Positions 52,790 to 61,132 of a stretch of DNA of 64,000 bases are shown here, piece after piece (position 1 is the stretch's first letter; each line of letters begins with the position of its first letter). The notes beneath the pieces are model-generated. The model was given only the letters and a program-made list of their open reading frames with translations, was not told where the DNA came from and made no database searches. Where the stretch lies: NCBI GenBank assembly GCA_030765605.1, contig JAVCCG010000119.1, forward strand, positions 1-64,000, read 5' to 3'. The translations under genes were made by a program, and so were the position numbers. Source of the DNA: Candidatus Alcyoniella australis. GTDB taxonomy: Bacteria > Lernaellota > Lernaellaia > JAVCCG01 > Alcyoniellaceae.

Positions 52790-53451
52790 CAGTCGGCTTC
52801 AACTCCAGTGGACGCCTCGGCGATGATGCCCGCCGAGATCAGCATCTTGAACGCCTGCTCCACGCTGACCTCGATGTTGATCAGCTCGCGCTTGGGAACG
52901 ATCACGTAGTAGCCCGAGGTCGGATTGGGCGTGGTGGGCACGAATACGCTCGAACACGGTTCGGGCAGCACGCTTTTAAGCACTCCGACGTTGTCGTTGG
53001 TCACGAACGCCAGGGTCCAGATCCCGGGGCGCGGATATTCGATCAGCGCCACGCGCTTGAAGTTGCCGGTGTTGGCCACGAACAGCGTGGTCAGCAGTTG
53101 CTTGATCGCGCTGTAAACCGAGCGCATCAGCGGGATGCGTTCGATGATATATTCCGTCAGCGACATCGCCCGGCGACCGATCAGGTTGCGCGCCAGCGCG
53201 CCGATCAGGATCAGCAGCAGCAGCGTGATGATCACGCCCAGTCCCGGGAAGTTGAAGTGCACCCAGTGCTCGGGACCGAAGGGGTCGGGCAGCAGCGAGA
53301 GCAGCCTGTCGGTCGTGCGGTCCACAAAGCCGATCACCAGCCACAGTACCCAGATTGAGACGACCAGCGGCACCGTGACCACGATTCCGGTCAGCAGGTA
53401 ACGCTTGAGAATCTCCTTGACCACGTTCCATAGTCGGCCCAGGCGGCTCAA
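52789..53451 (-). CDS. DUF502-family inner-membrane protein
   Basis: 220 residues. Two membrane segments (YLLTGIVVTVPLVVSIWVLWLVI and LGVIITLLLLILIGALA, each within the family pattern) are followed by RIPLMRSVYSAIKQLLTTLF and VALIEYPRPGIWTLAFVT, then FVPTTPNPTSGYYVIVP. The family is widespread and uncharacterised; related plant proteins act in membrane trafficking. Start TTG 53451 with GGAGG six bases upstream and a TATAAT 31 bases upstream. First gene of the glycan operon. Confidence 0.9.
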   Translation of the reverse strand: MSRLGRLWNVVKEILKRYLLTGIVVTVPLVVSIWVLWLVIGFVDRTTDRLLSLLPDPFGPEHWVHFNFPGLGVIITLLLLILIGALARNLIGRRAMSLTEYIIERIPLMRSVYSAIKQLLTTLFVANTGNFKRVALIEYPRPGIWTLAFVTNDNVGVLKSVLPEPCSSVFVPTTPNPTSGYYVIVPKRELINIEVSVEQAFKMLISAGIIAEASTGVEAD

Positions 53452-53481
53452 ACAACACCTCCGTTTAATGTTACAGCGTGG

Positions 53482-53487
53482 ATTATA
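53482..53487 (-). promoter_or_regulatory. -10 element of the DUF502/glycan operon
   Basis: Leftward TATAAT, 31 bases before the TTG start at 53451. No convincing -35 sits at the right distance (TGTGCG is the nearest). It lies in the 146-base gap after panD. Confidence 0.4.
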
Positions 53488-53516
53488 ACTGCTGACGCGC
53501 GGAGCGCACAGACGAA

Positions 53517-53541
53517 ACGGGCGCCCGGATCGGACGCCCGT
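53517..53541 (-). terminator. Stem-loop downstream of panD, weak terminator
   Basis: ACGGGCG pairs perfectly with CGCCCGT around an 11-base loop. On the minus strand it is followed by TTTCGTCTG, a poor U-tract. It lies 57 bases after the panD stop and just before the next operon's promoter region, so it may separate the two transcripts. Confidence 0.45.
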
Positions 53542-53597
53542 GGGATGTCAACAGGACCGGTTGCGGCGGCCGTGGCCGGTCGCGGTCTGTGCGGCGG

Positions 53598-53972
53598 TCA
53601 GGAGATCGCCAGCTTGGGGGCCGAGCTTTTAACGCGGTTGTGCTCGTCCACGAACAGCAGCTTGGGCTTGTGCGCGGCGATCTCATCGGGCTCCAGGTCG
53701 AGCCAGGAGGCGATGATGACCTTGTCTCCGGCGGCAACCAGCCGCGCCGCAGCGCCGTTGACCGTGATCTCGCCCGATCCCGGTTTTCCGACAATGGCGT
53801 AGGTTGAAAAGCGCGTGCCGGCATCGACGTTCCAGATGTCGAGCTTCTCGTAGGGAAGGATGTCGGCTTTGGCCATCAGTTCGGAGTCGATGGCGATGCT
53901 TCCCTCGTAATGCACGTCGGCGCCGGTTACCACGCAACGGTGGATTTTGCTCTTGAGCATGGTGCGTTTCAT
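53598..53972 (-). CDS. panD: Aspartate 1-decarboxylase precursor
   Basis: 124 residues. Converts L-aspartate to beta-alanine for pantothenate. The precursor self-cleaves at Gly-Ser in DVHYEGSIAID to form the pyruvoyl group; Lys, Tyr and Arg of the active site are in MLKSKIHRCVVTGADV and AGTRFSTYAIVG. Length is typical. Start ATG 53972 overlaps the panC stop as ATGA; an internal ATG (53960) matches the more usual MLKSK start. Confidence 0.97.
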   Translation of the reverse strand: MKRTMLKSKIHRCVVTGADVHYEGSIAIDSELMAKADILPYEKLDIWNVDAGTRFSTYAIVGKPGSGEITVNGAAARLVAAGDKVIIASWLDLEPDEIAAHKPKLLFVDEHNRVKSSAPKLAIS

Positions 53973-54835
53973 GGTGCTCGTCTCCCATCAGCTACGGACA
54001 ACTCAACGTTGTCCAATAAGCGTGTCTTCCCCAGGTAGGCCGCGGCGGCCAGGCAGGCGTCTTGTTCCACCCGCCCCTGCAAAGGCTGTAGGTTTTCCGC
54101 GTCAACTATCTCAACGTAATCGATCCTGGCCAGCGGCTGGGCCTCAATGCTCGCCTTGGCCAGGTCGATTAATTTTTTCACTTCGCGTTCGTTTTGGTTG
54201 AACGCCTGTTTGGCGCTTTCCAGGCCGCGTTTGATGCACAGTGCGGCCGTTCGTTCATCGGGTTGCAGGTAGGCGTTGCGGCTGCTCATCGCCAGGCCGT
54301 CGGGCTCGCGTGCCGTGGTCCCGCCCACGACCTCGATCTCGAGGTGCAGGTCGCGCACCAGCCGTCGAATGACGCTCCACTGCTGGTAGTCTTTTTTACC
54401 GAAGACCGCGACGTGTGGCTTGACCATGTTGAACAGCTTGAGACAGATCGTGGCCACGCCGCGGAAGTGCACCGGCCGCGATACGCCGCACAGGCCGTCG
54501 GACAACCCCTCGACGCGCACGTAGGTGCTGTAGCCCTCGGGATACATCTCGTCGGCCGAGGGGCAGAAGACAACGTGCGTGCCGTGCTGCGCGAACTTGG
54601 CGTAGTCGCCCTGGAAGTCGCGCGGGTAGCGCGCAAGGTCCTCGTTGGGTCCGAACTGGGTGGGATTGACGAAGATGCTGGCCACGACCAGGTCGGCCCT
54701 CTCGCGCGCGATGTCCACCAGGCCCAGGTGGCCGGTATGCAAATAGCCCATGGTCGGTACGAAGCCGATGCGCAGCCCCTCTGCGCGGCGCTCGTCGGAC
54801 CAGCGCTGCATCTGGGTAATGGTTTCAATTACCAT
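53969..54835 (-). CDS. panC: Pantothenate synthetase
   Basis: 288 residues. ATP-dependent ligation of pantoate and beta-alanine to pantothenate. The motif VPTMGYLHTGHLGLV is the HIGH-like adenylate site; also IFVNPTQFGPNEDL, FGKKDYQQW and REPDGLAMSSRNAYL, all typical. ATG 54835 is chosen because the family always starts with this short VIETITQM segment; the upstream extension includes a terminator. Together with panD this gives beta-alanine plus ligation; panB is not in the window. Confidence 0.97.
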   Translation of the reverse strand: MVIETITQMQRWSDERRAEGLRIGFVPTMGYLHTGHLGLVDIARERADLVVASIFVNPTQFGPNEDLARYPRDFQGDYAKFAQHGTHVVFCPSADEMYPEGYSTYVRVEGLSDGLCGVSRPVHFRGVATICLKLFNMVKPHVAVFGKKDYQQWSVIRRLVRDLHLEIEVVGGTTAREPDGLAMSSRNAYLQPDERTAALCIKRGLESAKQAFNQNEREVKKLIDLAKASIEAQPLARIDYVEIVDAENLQPLQGRVEQDACLAAAAYLGKTRLLDNVELSVADGRRAP

Positions 54836-54856
54836 TGGCTGTGCTTTATCGCTCAA

Positions 54857-54885
54857 AAATAAAAACCCCCGGCCGTACCGAGGGA
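54857..54885 (-). terminator. Rho-independent terminator after the deoxynucleoside-kinase gene
   Basis: On the minus strand CCCTCGG pairs with CCGGGGG around TACGG and is followed by TTTTTATTTTT. It lies about 100 bases after the kinase stop and 22 bases before the panC start, so panC-panD may need readthrough or a promoter within this region. Confidence 0.85.
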
Positions 54886-54983
54886 ACGCGATCGAATATC
54901 GAGGGCTCCGCGACATGTGCCGATCGCCGTAGGTTTGACGTCGACGTCAGGTTCCCTGATCTGTGCGTCCGTCCCGGTCCGGC

Positions 54984-55625
54984 CTAGCCGGATCCAAGCG
55001 GTATGAAGTGCTTGACTCCCCTCTCGTGGCTGAGGATCTCCCGCAGGAGTTCCTCAAAGTCGTCTGTGTTGGCGACGAAGTCGATCTCGCTGGTGTTGAC
55101 CACCAGCAGGGGCGACTCCTCGTAGTTGAAAAAGAACCGGTTGTAGGTCTGGTTCAACTCCTCCAAGTAATCGGAGGTTATCGGCCTTTCCTGCGGCGTG
55201 CCGCGTTGCCGGATTCTTTTCAACAGCACCTTTGTCGGCGCTGCCAAATATACTACCAGGTCCGGCTTGGGAATATCAGTGATTAGCAGATCGTACAGTC
55301 GGTTGTAGAGGGTCAGCTCGCGCTCCGAGAGGTTGAGCTGGGCGAAGATCCGGTCCTTGGCGAACAGGTAGTCGGCGACCACGCCCTCGCTGAACAGGTC
55401 CGGCTGCGCCAATTCCTTCTGTTGCTGCCAGCGCGACAGCAGAAAGAAAATCTGCGTTTGAAACGCGAACTTACGCCGGTCTCGATAGAAATCTTCAAGG
55501 AACGGATTTTCAGACGCCTGCTCGAAAAGCGGCCGGGCCCCGATCCGCTGGGCGAGCATTCGCGTCATGCTCGTCTTCCCCACGCCGATTGGACCTTCGA
55601 TGACGATATGTCGGCCCCGGGCCAT
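54984..55625 (-). CDS. Deoxynucleoside kinase
   Basis: 213 residues of the dCK/dGK family, which phosphorylates salvaged deoxynucleosides. The P-loop is IEGPIGVGKTS, followed by FEQASENPFLEDFY (substrate Glu), FLLSRWQQQKEL, VVADYLFAKDRIFAQ (DR motif) and the LID arginines in KRIRQRGTPQER. In many deltaproteobacteria this gene sits near panB/panC/folK, matching this context. The terminator downstream ends its transcript. Confidence 0.93.
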   Translation of the reverse strand: MARGRHIVIEGPIGVGKTSMTRMLAQRIGARPLFEQASENPFLEDFYRDRRKFAFQTQIFFLLSRWQQQKELAQPDLFSEGVVADYLFAKDRIFAQLNLSERELTLYNRLYDLLITDIPKPDLVVYLAAPTKVLLKRIRQRGTPQERPITSDYLEELNQTYNRFFFNYEESPLLVVNTSEIDFVANTDDFEELLREILSHERGVKHFIPLGSG

Positions 55626-55703
55626 CTTCGTTTCCTTGTCCTATCGGTGACTGGGGGGGGAGACGCAAATTCCGTGCAATGCTACCCGCTTTGATTTTTC
55701 ATG

Positions 55704-56525
55704 TCAAAGGTTGCCTTGCAGCCGCGCCAGCTCGTCGGCAACGGCGATAAAATCCGGCAGCGCGAGCTGCTCGGCCCGCGCCCGGGGATCAACGCCCACA
55801 CGTTGCAGCAACGTGGCCAGGACTTGCTTGTCGTCTGTATTGGGCAGGCCCAGAGTCGTAAGCGCATTGCTCAACATCTTGCGTCTGCCTGAGAACGCAG
55901 CGCGCAGCACGCGCTGGAACAGCGCCGGATCAGTCGGTTGTTGCGGCCAGGGGCGCTCGAAGTCCAGCCGCAGGATCGCCGAATCAACCTTGGGGCGCGG
56001 CACGAACACCGTGCGCTTGACGATCCCCGCGTTGGTCGACTCGGCGTGCAGCCGCACCAGATGCGAGATCGAGCTCACGTTGCGGCCGCCAATCGCGCAG
56101 ATGCGTTGCACCACCTCTTTTTGCAGCAGCAGCGCGGCGATCGACCACAGTTCCCCGTGCTCCAGCAGCCGCACCAGGATCGGGGTGGCCAGGTGATAGG
56201 GCAGGTTGGCCACGATTTTAATTCGCGGTTCGGGCACCAGCTCGCGCAATCCGACCTTCAGCGCGTCGGCGAAGATCAGCTCGACGTTGCCCGACGGGTC
56301 GAAGCGGCTGCGCAAAGCCGGTTCAAGACGTCGGTCGAACTCGATCGACGTCACGCGGCGCGCGGCGCGGGACAGGGCCGCGGTCAGGTGGCCCGATCCG
56401 GCGCCGATCTCGAGCACCGCATCGTCTGGGCCGACCTGGGCCGCGTTGACAATGCGCTCGAGGGTTTTAGGGTCGGGCAGGAAGTTCTGCGAGAGCGATT
56501 TACGCAGCGCGACCGGCTCGGGCAT
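55704..56525 (-). CDS. rsmA: 16S rRNA dimethyladenosine transferase
   Basis: 273 residues of the KsgA family, which dimethylates the two adjacent adenosines near the 3' end of 16S rRNA. Seen: KSLSQNFLPDPKTLERIV at the start, SAM motif VLEIGAGSGHLTAAL, catalytic NLPYHLATPIL and FVPRPKVDSAILRL. The helical C-terminal domain ends LARLQGNL. ATG 56525 starts two bases after tsaD and follows GAGGTAGAG; an upstream reading frame is the shadow of tsaD. Confidence 0.95.
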   Translation of the reverse strand: MPEPVALRKSLSQNFLPDPKTLERIVNAAQVGPDDAVLEIGAGSGHLTAALSRAARRVTSIEFDRRLEPALRSRFDPSGNVELIFADALKVGLRELVPEPRIKIVANLPYHLATPILVRLLEHGELWSIAALLLQKEVVQRICAIGGRNVSSISHLVRLHAESTNAGIVKRTVFVPRPKVDSAILRLDFERPWPQQPTDPALFQRVLRAAFSGRRKMLSNALTTLGLPNTDDKQVLATLLQRVGVDPRARAEQLALPDFIAVADELARLQGNL

Positions 56526-56527
56526 CT

Positions 56528-57532
56528 CTACCTCGCAAGCGAGGCGAAGGCGTCGAGGTCGGGCTCCGAACGCCGTCCGGCCTCCAGCAACACGGCCCCG
56601 GCCGCGGCGACCATTGCCGCGTTGTCGGTGCACAGCTCGATCGGCGGCAGCACCAGCCGCAGCCCCTGGGCCTGCGCCAGTTCGGCCAATGATCGGCGCA
56701 GGGCGCGGTTGGCGGCCACGCCGCCGCTGACCACCAGCGTGTTCAGCCCCGTGTCGCGCGCACCGCGCCGCGCGCGGTCGATCAGCACGTCGATCACCGC
56801 CTGCTCAAAGCTCGCGGCTAGGTCGGCCCGGCGTAATGCCAGATCGTCGCCCAACGCTTGGACCGTGCGCCGCACATCGGTCTTGAGTCCCGAGAAGCTG
56901 AAGTCCAGATCCTTGGAGCGCAGCCTGGGCCGCGGCAGGGCGAACGCCCGCGGATCGCCGTGCTCGGCCAGCCGCGAGATCTCCGGCCCGCCGGGGTAGG
57001 GCAGGCCCAGCATCTGGCCGACCTTGTCAAAAGCCTCGCCGGCCGCGTCGTCGAGAGTTTTGGCGAGCAGCTCGGTTTGCTCGAAACTGCGCACAACGTA
57101 GAGGTCCGAGTGACCGCCGGAGATCACCAGCCCGAGGTATGGATATTGCGGCGGGTCGTCCAGCAGCAGCGTGGCGGCCAGGTGCGCCTCCACGTGGTTC
57201 ACGCCGATCATCGGTATTTCGCGTGCCGCGGCAAACGCCTTGGCCAGGCTCAGGCCGACCAGCACCGCGCCGATCAGGCCCGGGCCGCGCGTGGCCGCGA
57301 CCCCCTGCACCTGCTCGGGGCCGATGCCCGCGCGCTCCAGCGCCGCGCTGATCACCGGCAGCGCGGCCTGGATGTGCAGTCGGCTGGCGATCTCGGGCAC
57401 CACCCCGCCGTACTTGCGGTGATCCTCGACCTGGCTGGCGACCACCGAGGAGAGCAATCGTCTGCCGTCCACCAGGGCCGCCGCGGTCTCGTCGCAGCTC
57501 GTTTCGATTCCCAGTACGATCATCGGCCGCAT
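56528..57532 (-). CDS. tsaD: tRNA N6-adenosine threonylcarbamoyltransferase
   Basis: 334 residues, standard length. TsaD (with TsaB and TsaE) transfers threonylcarbamoyl to A37 of ANN-decoding tRNAs. Visible: VLGIETSCDETAAALV, GVVPEIASRLH, the iron-binding GVNHVEAHLAATLL, VISGGHSDLY and the C-terminal CTDNAAMVAAAG. ATG 57532 and a second ATG three codons later are both plausible. It is divergent from the PP2C gene. Confidence 0.96.
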   Translation of the reverse strand: MRPMIVLGIETSCDETAAALVDGRRLLSSVVASQVEDHRKYGGVVPEIASRLHIQAALPVISAALERAGIGPEQVQGVAATRGPGLIGAVLVGLSLAKAFAAAREIPMIGVNHVEAHLAATLLLDDPPQYPYLGLVISGGHSDLYVVRSFEQTELLAKTLDDAAGEAFDKVGQMLGLPYPGGPEISRLAEHGDPRAFALPRPRLRSKDLDFSFSGLKTDVRRTVQALGDDLALRRADLAASFEQAVIDVLIDRARRGARDTGLNTLVVSGGVAANRALRRSLAELAQAQGLRLVLPPIELCTDNAAMVAAAGAVLLEAGRRSEPDLDAFASLAR

Positions 57533-57573
57533 ACTATCCGAAATGGACGGTGCGATGGGTGAATTTGTTTACA

Positions 57574-57603
57574 TTGGATGCGAGCCCCATCATCTGCTAT
57601 ATT
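57574..57603 (+). promoter_or_regulatory. Candidate sigma-70 promoter for the PP2C gene
   Basis: TTGGAT (57574-57579), 18-base spacer, TATATT (57598-57603). A start near 57610 supports translation from ATG 57634 and argues against the open frame that begins at 57550. Confidence 0.5.
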
Positions 57604-57633
57604 CCCCAGATCATCAGAGGAAAACAGCCGCAG

Positions 57634-58410
57634 ATGGTACTTCGCATACATACCGCAGTACGTACCGACAAGGGTCTGGTTCGGGCCAACAACGAGGACT
57701 CCCTCTTCTCTTATGATTTGGCCAACCTCGGTCCGCACGACCCGGAGCTCGGACGGCTGTACGTGGTGGCCGACGGTATGGGCGGAGTGGCCGCGGGCGA
57801 GGTGGCCAGCCGCCTGGCGGCCCAGACGCTGTCCGAGTATTACACGCGCGGGGACGCCAACCAGAACGGCGAGGCGCTGCAGGAGCGGCTGGTCCAAATG
57901 CTGCTGCTGGCCAATGAGCGCATCCGCGAACACGTTGCCGACAACCCGGAATGCTTCGGCATGGGCACCACGATCACCGCGCTGCTGGTGTTTCAAGGCG
58001 AGGTGATTCTGGCCCACGTGGGCGACAGCCGGGCCTACCTGCTGCGCGACGGCGAGCTCTATCAGTTGAGCAAGGACCACTCCGAGGTGCAGCTGATGGT
58101 CGAGATGGGCCGCCTGACACCGGAGCAGGCGCGCGAGCATCCGCGCAAACACATCCTGACCCAGGCCGTGGGCGTGGATCATTCCGGCGTGCTCAACGTG
58201 TTCACGCGCCGACTCTCGAGCTTGGCGAACGACATCTTCCTATTGTGTTCCGACGGACTGACCGACATGCTCGATGACAAGCACATCAGCGAGCTGCTCA
58301 AGGACCACGAGTCGGTCGAGGACACGGCGAACGCACTGATCAAGGACGCCCTGGCCGCGGGCGGGCGCGACAACATCACAGTCGTTTTAATCAAACTTCT
58401 TCAGGATTAG
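57634..58410 (+). CDS. PP2C-family serine/threonine protein phosphatase
   Basis: 258 residues, a stand-alone PP2C/Stp1-type catalytic domain. Motifs: TDKGLVRANNEDSLF, VVADGMGGVAAGEVAS (metal-binding Asp-Gly), GTTITALLV, AHVGDSRAYLLR, HSEVQLMVEMGRLT, LLCSDGLTDML and a final AAGGRDNITVVLIK. All metal ligands are present, so it should be active; it could reverse phosphorylation by the kinase at 8.9 kb, which is inference. ATG 57634 has AGAGG upstream though at a long spacing. Confidence 0.93.
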   Translation: MVLRIHTAVRTDKGLVRANNEDSLFSYDLANLGPHDPELGRLYVVADGMGGVAAGEVASRLAAQTLSEYYTRGDANQNGEALQERLVQMLLLANERIREHVADNPECFGMGTTITALLVFQGEVILAHVGDSRAYLLRDGELYQLSKDHSEVQLMVEMGRLTPEQAREHPRKHILTQAVGVDHSGVLNVFTRRLSSLANDIFLLCSDGLTDMLDDKHISELLKDHESVEDTANALIKDALAAGGRDNITVVLIKLLQD

Positions 58411-58588
58411 CCCGCATTATTCATGCGGCTTCTGCTGCGGCGCACAATCCATCCTCAACTACTGCGTCATCCATGACGATTCGTCCTCGACGTACCGCAA
58501 CGGGTACGCCTGCGGATGATCGCCACGGCTTCCTTGTATTTGAAGCGCCTTGTGCGCCTCGCGACGAACCCGCACGAATATTGCGGGC
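58410..58588. repeat. REP-like palindromic element, second copy of type 2
   Basis: Begins with GCCCGCATTATTCATG (58410-58425) and ends with an inverted copy (58566-58588, ACGAATATTGCGGGC) matching 20 of 23 positions. Inside, TGCGTCATCCATGACG near 58463-58478 looks like a further, worn copy. It fills most of the 194-base gap between the convergent PP2C and oxidoreductase genes and may also fold as a bidirectional terminator. Nothing else was seen in the gap. Confidence 0.7.
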
Positions 58589-58604
58589 TTCACGATCGGG
58601 CGCG

Positions 58605-61130
58605 TTAGTCGGCAGGTGCGACTTTCACCGTTGCGGTGCGTCCGCGGGTGATCAATGATCCGAGCCCCAGCGACTTAAAATGGGTCGGCGCCAGCAGCGT
58701 TCCGGGCGGCACCTCCGCGTCGAGATCCAGGGGCGCGATGATGCTGCCGCCGCTGTTTTCGACCCTAAGCGAAACTCCCGCGGACAATCCCAAGCGCTGG
58801 GCGTCGGTCGGATTGATGCGCAGCCGCGGTTCGGGCGCCAGCAGCCCCGGGCCCTTGGTGGCGTGGGTCGAGAGCGTGCCGTTGTGGAACAACAGCGGCG
58901 CGGCGATCAGTTCCAGATCGCCCGTATGGTCCGCGATCAGGTCCTTGGGATCGATGCTGATTTCGAGCTGCTTGTACTTCTCGGGTTTGGCGGCTGAGGG
59001 GCAAAAATCTCCGGCCGCCAGCGAGCGTTCGTCCAGCCCGGCGTAAGCGGGCAGGCTGAAAAGTTCCTTCTGCGCATCCTCGATAGTCGGCCCGATGTGG
59101 CCGTGATCCAGACGGCGCGCCAGTTCTTCGATGATCTCCAGGTCGCTCAGCGAACGGCCCGGCGCGGGAACGGCCCGCCGCAACGGTCGCAGCGTGCCGT
59201 CGGCCGCGGTATAGCTGCCGTTCTTGCTGGCGAAGGTCGCGGAGGGGATCACCACCGTGGCGCGCGAGGCCGCGTCGGTGAGGAACGGATCGCAGACGAT
59301 CAGGCAATCGAGTTTCTCCAGGGCCTCAAGCACGCGCTGACGTTTGGGGAAGTTGGCCAGCGGCGTGACTCCGAACAGCAGCAGTGCCTTGATCTGACCC
59401 TTGAACGCCTCCTCGAAAATCCGGTTGGCGTCCAGTCCGTTTTCGCCCGGCCGGGCGATCTGCGCCGCTCCGCGCAAATTGCAGCGATCGGCCGAGAGCA
59501 GGATCCGCGAGTCGCGGTCGACCAGCGGGCAGCAGAGCATCAGGTTCACCAGCCCGCGCACCGCGGCCAGTCCCGCCGGCGCCTCGTAGAGGTCGGGCCC
59601 GATTACGATCAAGGGCCGTTGCGCGTGGCGCAGGGTGTTGACCACTTGCGCCAGATGGTCGTGGTCCAGGCCCGAGCGCTCGAGCAGCTCATCGAGCTTC
59701 AGCCGCGAAAGCGATTCTTTGGCATGCGAGAAGCCGATGGTGTTTTCGCCCACGAAGCGTTCGTCAAAACGGCCGGACTCGACCAACCATTTAATCAAGG
59801 CCAGGGCGGCCGCGGGCTCGCCGCCGGGTTTGAGAATCCGTGAGAATGTACCGTGCTTCGCCAGCTTGGTCGGACGGTTGGCCAGCACCATCAGCTCGGC
59901 GTCGAGCCGACGTGTGGCGTGCAGCAGCTCGATGCTCGCCACGGGCATTTCCACCGCCAGGTCCGAGCCGATTACCAGGATCGCGTCGTGACCCTCGAGC
60001 TCGCCGATCCGCGCGTGGTGCGCCGTGCCCAATCCCTCCACGACCGCCTCGAGCGCCTGGCGGTAGCCCAGAGCGGCCAGCGAGTCGATGTGCGGCGAAC
60101 CGATCACGTCGCGCATCATGCAGCGCAGCAGCGCGATCTCCTCGTTGGTCATCCGCGCCGAGGCCAGGGCGGCTACGGCCGACGGGCCGTCGTTTTGCAG
60201 CACTTGCTGCAGCGCGTCCGCGGCGATGTCCAGCGCCTGTTCGTCTGACAGCGGGCGCAGGTGATCGCCGTGACGCCGCAGCGGCGTGGCCAGGCGTTCG
60301 CTCGCGTGCTCAAAGCCCCAGCCGAAGGTGCCGCGTACGCACAGGTTGCCTTTGTTGGGGCCGTTCTCGTCGGGGAATACGCGCTTGATCTTCTTGCGCC
60401 GCGTGTCCAGGAACAGCTTGCAGCCCACGCCGCAGTAGGGGCAGGTGGTGCTCGTGCGCTCCAGGTCCCAGACCCGCGCCGAGTGCAGGAACGGCTTGCT
60501 GAGCAGCGCGCCCACCGGGCAGACGTGCAGGCATTGTCCGCAGAACTCGCAGTTCAGCGGCTCGCCGTCCACCGTGTCGACGTGGGCCTCGAGCCCGTGG
60601 CCAATGAATTCCAGCGCGCCCACGGCCTGCACCTGGCGGCAGATCGCCACGCAGCGGCCGCAGCGGATGCAGCGTAGGTCGTTGCGGATGATCAGCGGCC
60701 AGCCGCGTTCGATGCGGTCGCCGCCGCGCTCGCCCTGGACTTGAAACAGCGGTTCGCTGATTCCGAGCTGATAGGTCAGGTCCTGCAACAGGCACTCGCC
60801 GCCCTTGTCGCACACCGGGCAGTCCAGCGGGTGATGGGCCAGCACGTAGCCCACGGATTGACGACGCAGCTCGGTCAGCTCGTCGGATTCGGTGGTGACG
60901 ACCATCCCGGACTCGGCCGGAGTGTCGCAGGCGGTCAGCGGCTGGTCGCAGCCCGCGACGCGCACCAGGCACACCCGGCACGAGCCGATGGGGTCCAGCC
61001 GATCGTGATGACAGAGGGTCGGGATCTGCACGCCCGCGCTGCGCGCCGCCTCGAGGATCGTGGTCCCGGCCGGAACCTCGACCTGCTTGCCGTCGATTGT
61101 AAGGGTATAGCGCTTGGTCGGATTGCCCAT
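58605..61130 (-). CDS. NuoG-like iron-sulfur/molybdopterin-fold oxidoreductase subunit (SfrA-like)
   Basis: 841 residues. The N-terminal 2Fe-2S ferredoxin has CHHDRLDPIGSCRVC with a later C. Next come a NuoG-type His/Cys4 cluster (HHPLDCPVCDKGGEC), two 4Fe-4S motifs (CIRCGRCVAIC, CEFCGQCLHVC) and a molybdopterin-domain cluster (CPYCGVGC). The rest is the molybdopterin-oxidoreductase fold (SARMTNEEIALL onwards), but the Cys or Sec that binds molybdenum in formate dehydrogenases is not found in the corresponding DSLAALGYRQAL segment. It is thus an electron-relay subunit like NuoG or Geobacter SfrA. ATG 61130 is preferred; GTG 61136 overlaps the upstream stop. Confidence 0.87.
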   Translation of the reverse strand: MGNPTKRYTLTIDGKQVEVPAGTTILEAARSAGVQIPTLCHHDRLDPIGSCRVCLVRVAGCDQPLTACDTPAESGMVVTTESDELTELRRQSVGYVLAHHPLDCPVCDKGGECLLQDLTYQLGISEPLFQVQGERGGDRIERGWPLIIRNDLRCIRCGRCVAICRQVQAVGALEFIGHGLEAHVDTVDGEPLNCEFCGQCLHVCPVGALLSKPFLHSARVWDLERTSTTCPYCGVGCKLFLDTRRKKIKRVFPDENGPNKGNLCVRGTFGWGFEHASERLATPLRRHGDHLRPLSDEQALDIAADALQQVLQNDGPSAVAALASARMTNEEIALLRCMMRDVIGSPHIDSLAALGYRQALEAVVEGLGTAHHARIGELEGHDAILVIGSDLAVEMPVASIELLHATRRLDAELMVLANRPTKLAKHGTFSRILKPGGEPAAALALIKWLVESGRFDERFVGENTIGFSHAKESLSRLKLDELLERSGLDHDHLAQVVNTLRHAQRPLIVIGPDLYEAPAGLAAVRGLVNLMLCCPLVDRDSRILLSADRCNLRGAAQIARPGENGLDANRIFEEAFKGQIKALLLFGVTPLANFPKRQRVLEALEKLDCLIVCDPFLTDAASRATVVIPSATFASKNGSYTAADGTLRPLRRAVPAPGRSLSDLEIIEELARRLDHGHIGPTIEDAQKELFSLPAYAGLDERSLAAGDFCPSAAKPEKYKQLEISIDPKDLIADHTGDLELIAAPLLFHNGTLSTHATKGPGLLAPEPRLRINPTDAQRLGLSAGVSLRVENSGGSIIAPLDLDAEVPPGTLLAPTHFKSLGLGSLITRGRTATVKVAPAD

Positions 61131-61132
61131 GG

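Noticed and set aside
51309-52802. 497-codon minus-strand frame overlapping the GT39 gene
   Set aside because: Same strand, different frame; Arg/Pro/Ala-rich with no membrane segments. The 51290-52789 frame has GT39 motifs and correct overlaps with both neighbours.
58605-61130. Formate dehydrogenase alpha subunit
   Set aside because: The clusters and fold fit, but the position that should hold Cys or Sec is not conserved, so the call was changed to NuoG/SfrA-like.
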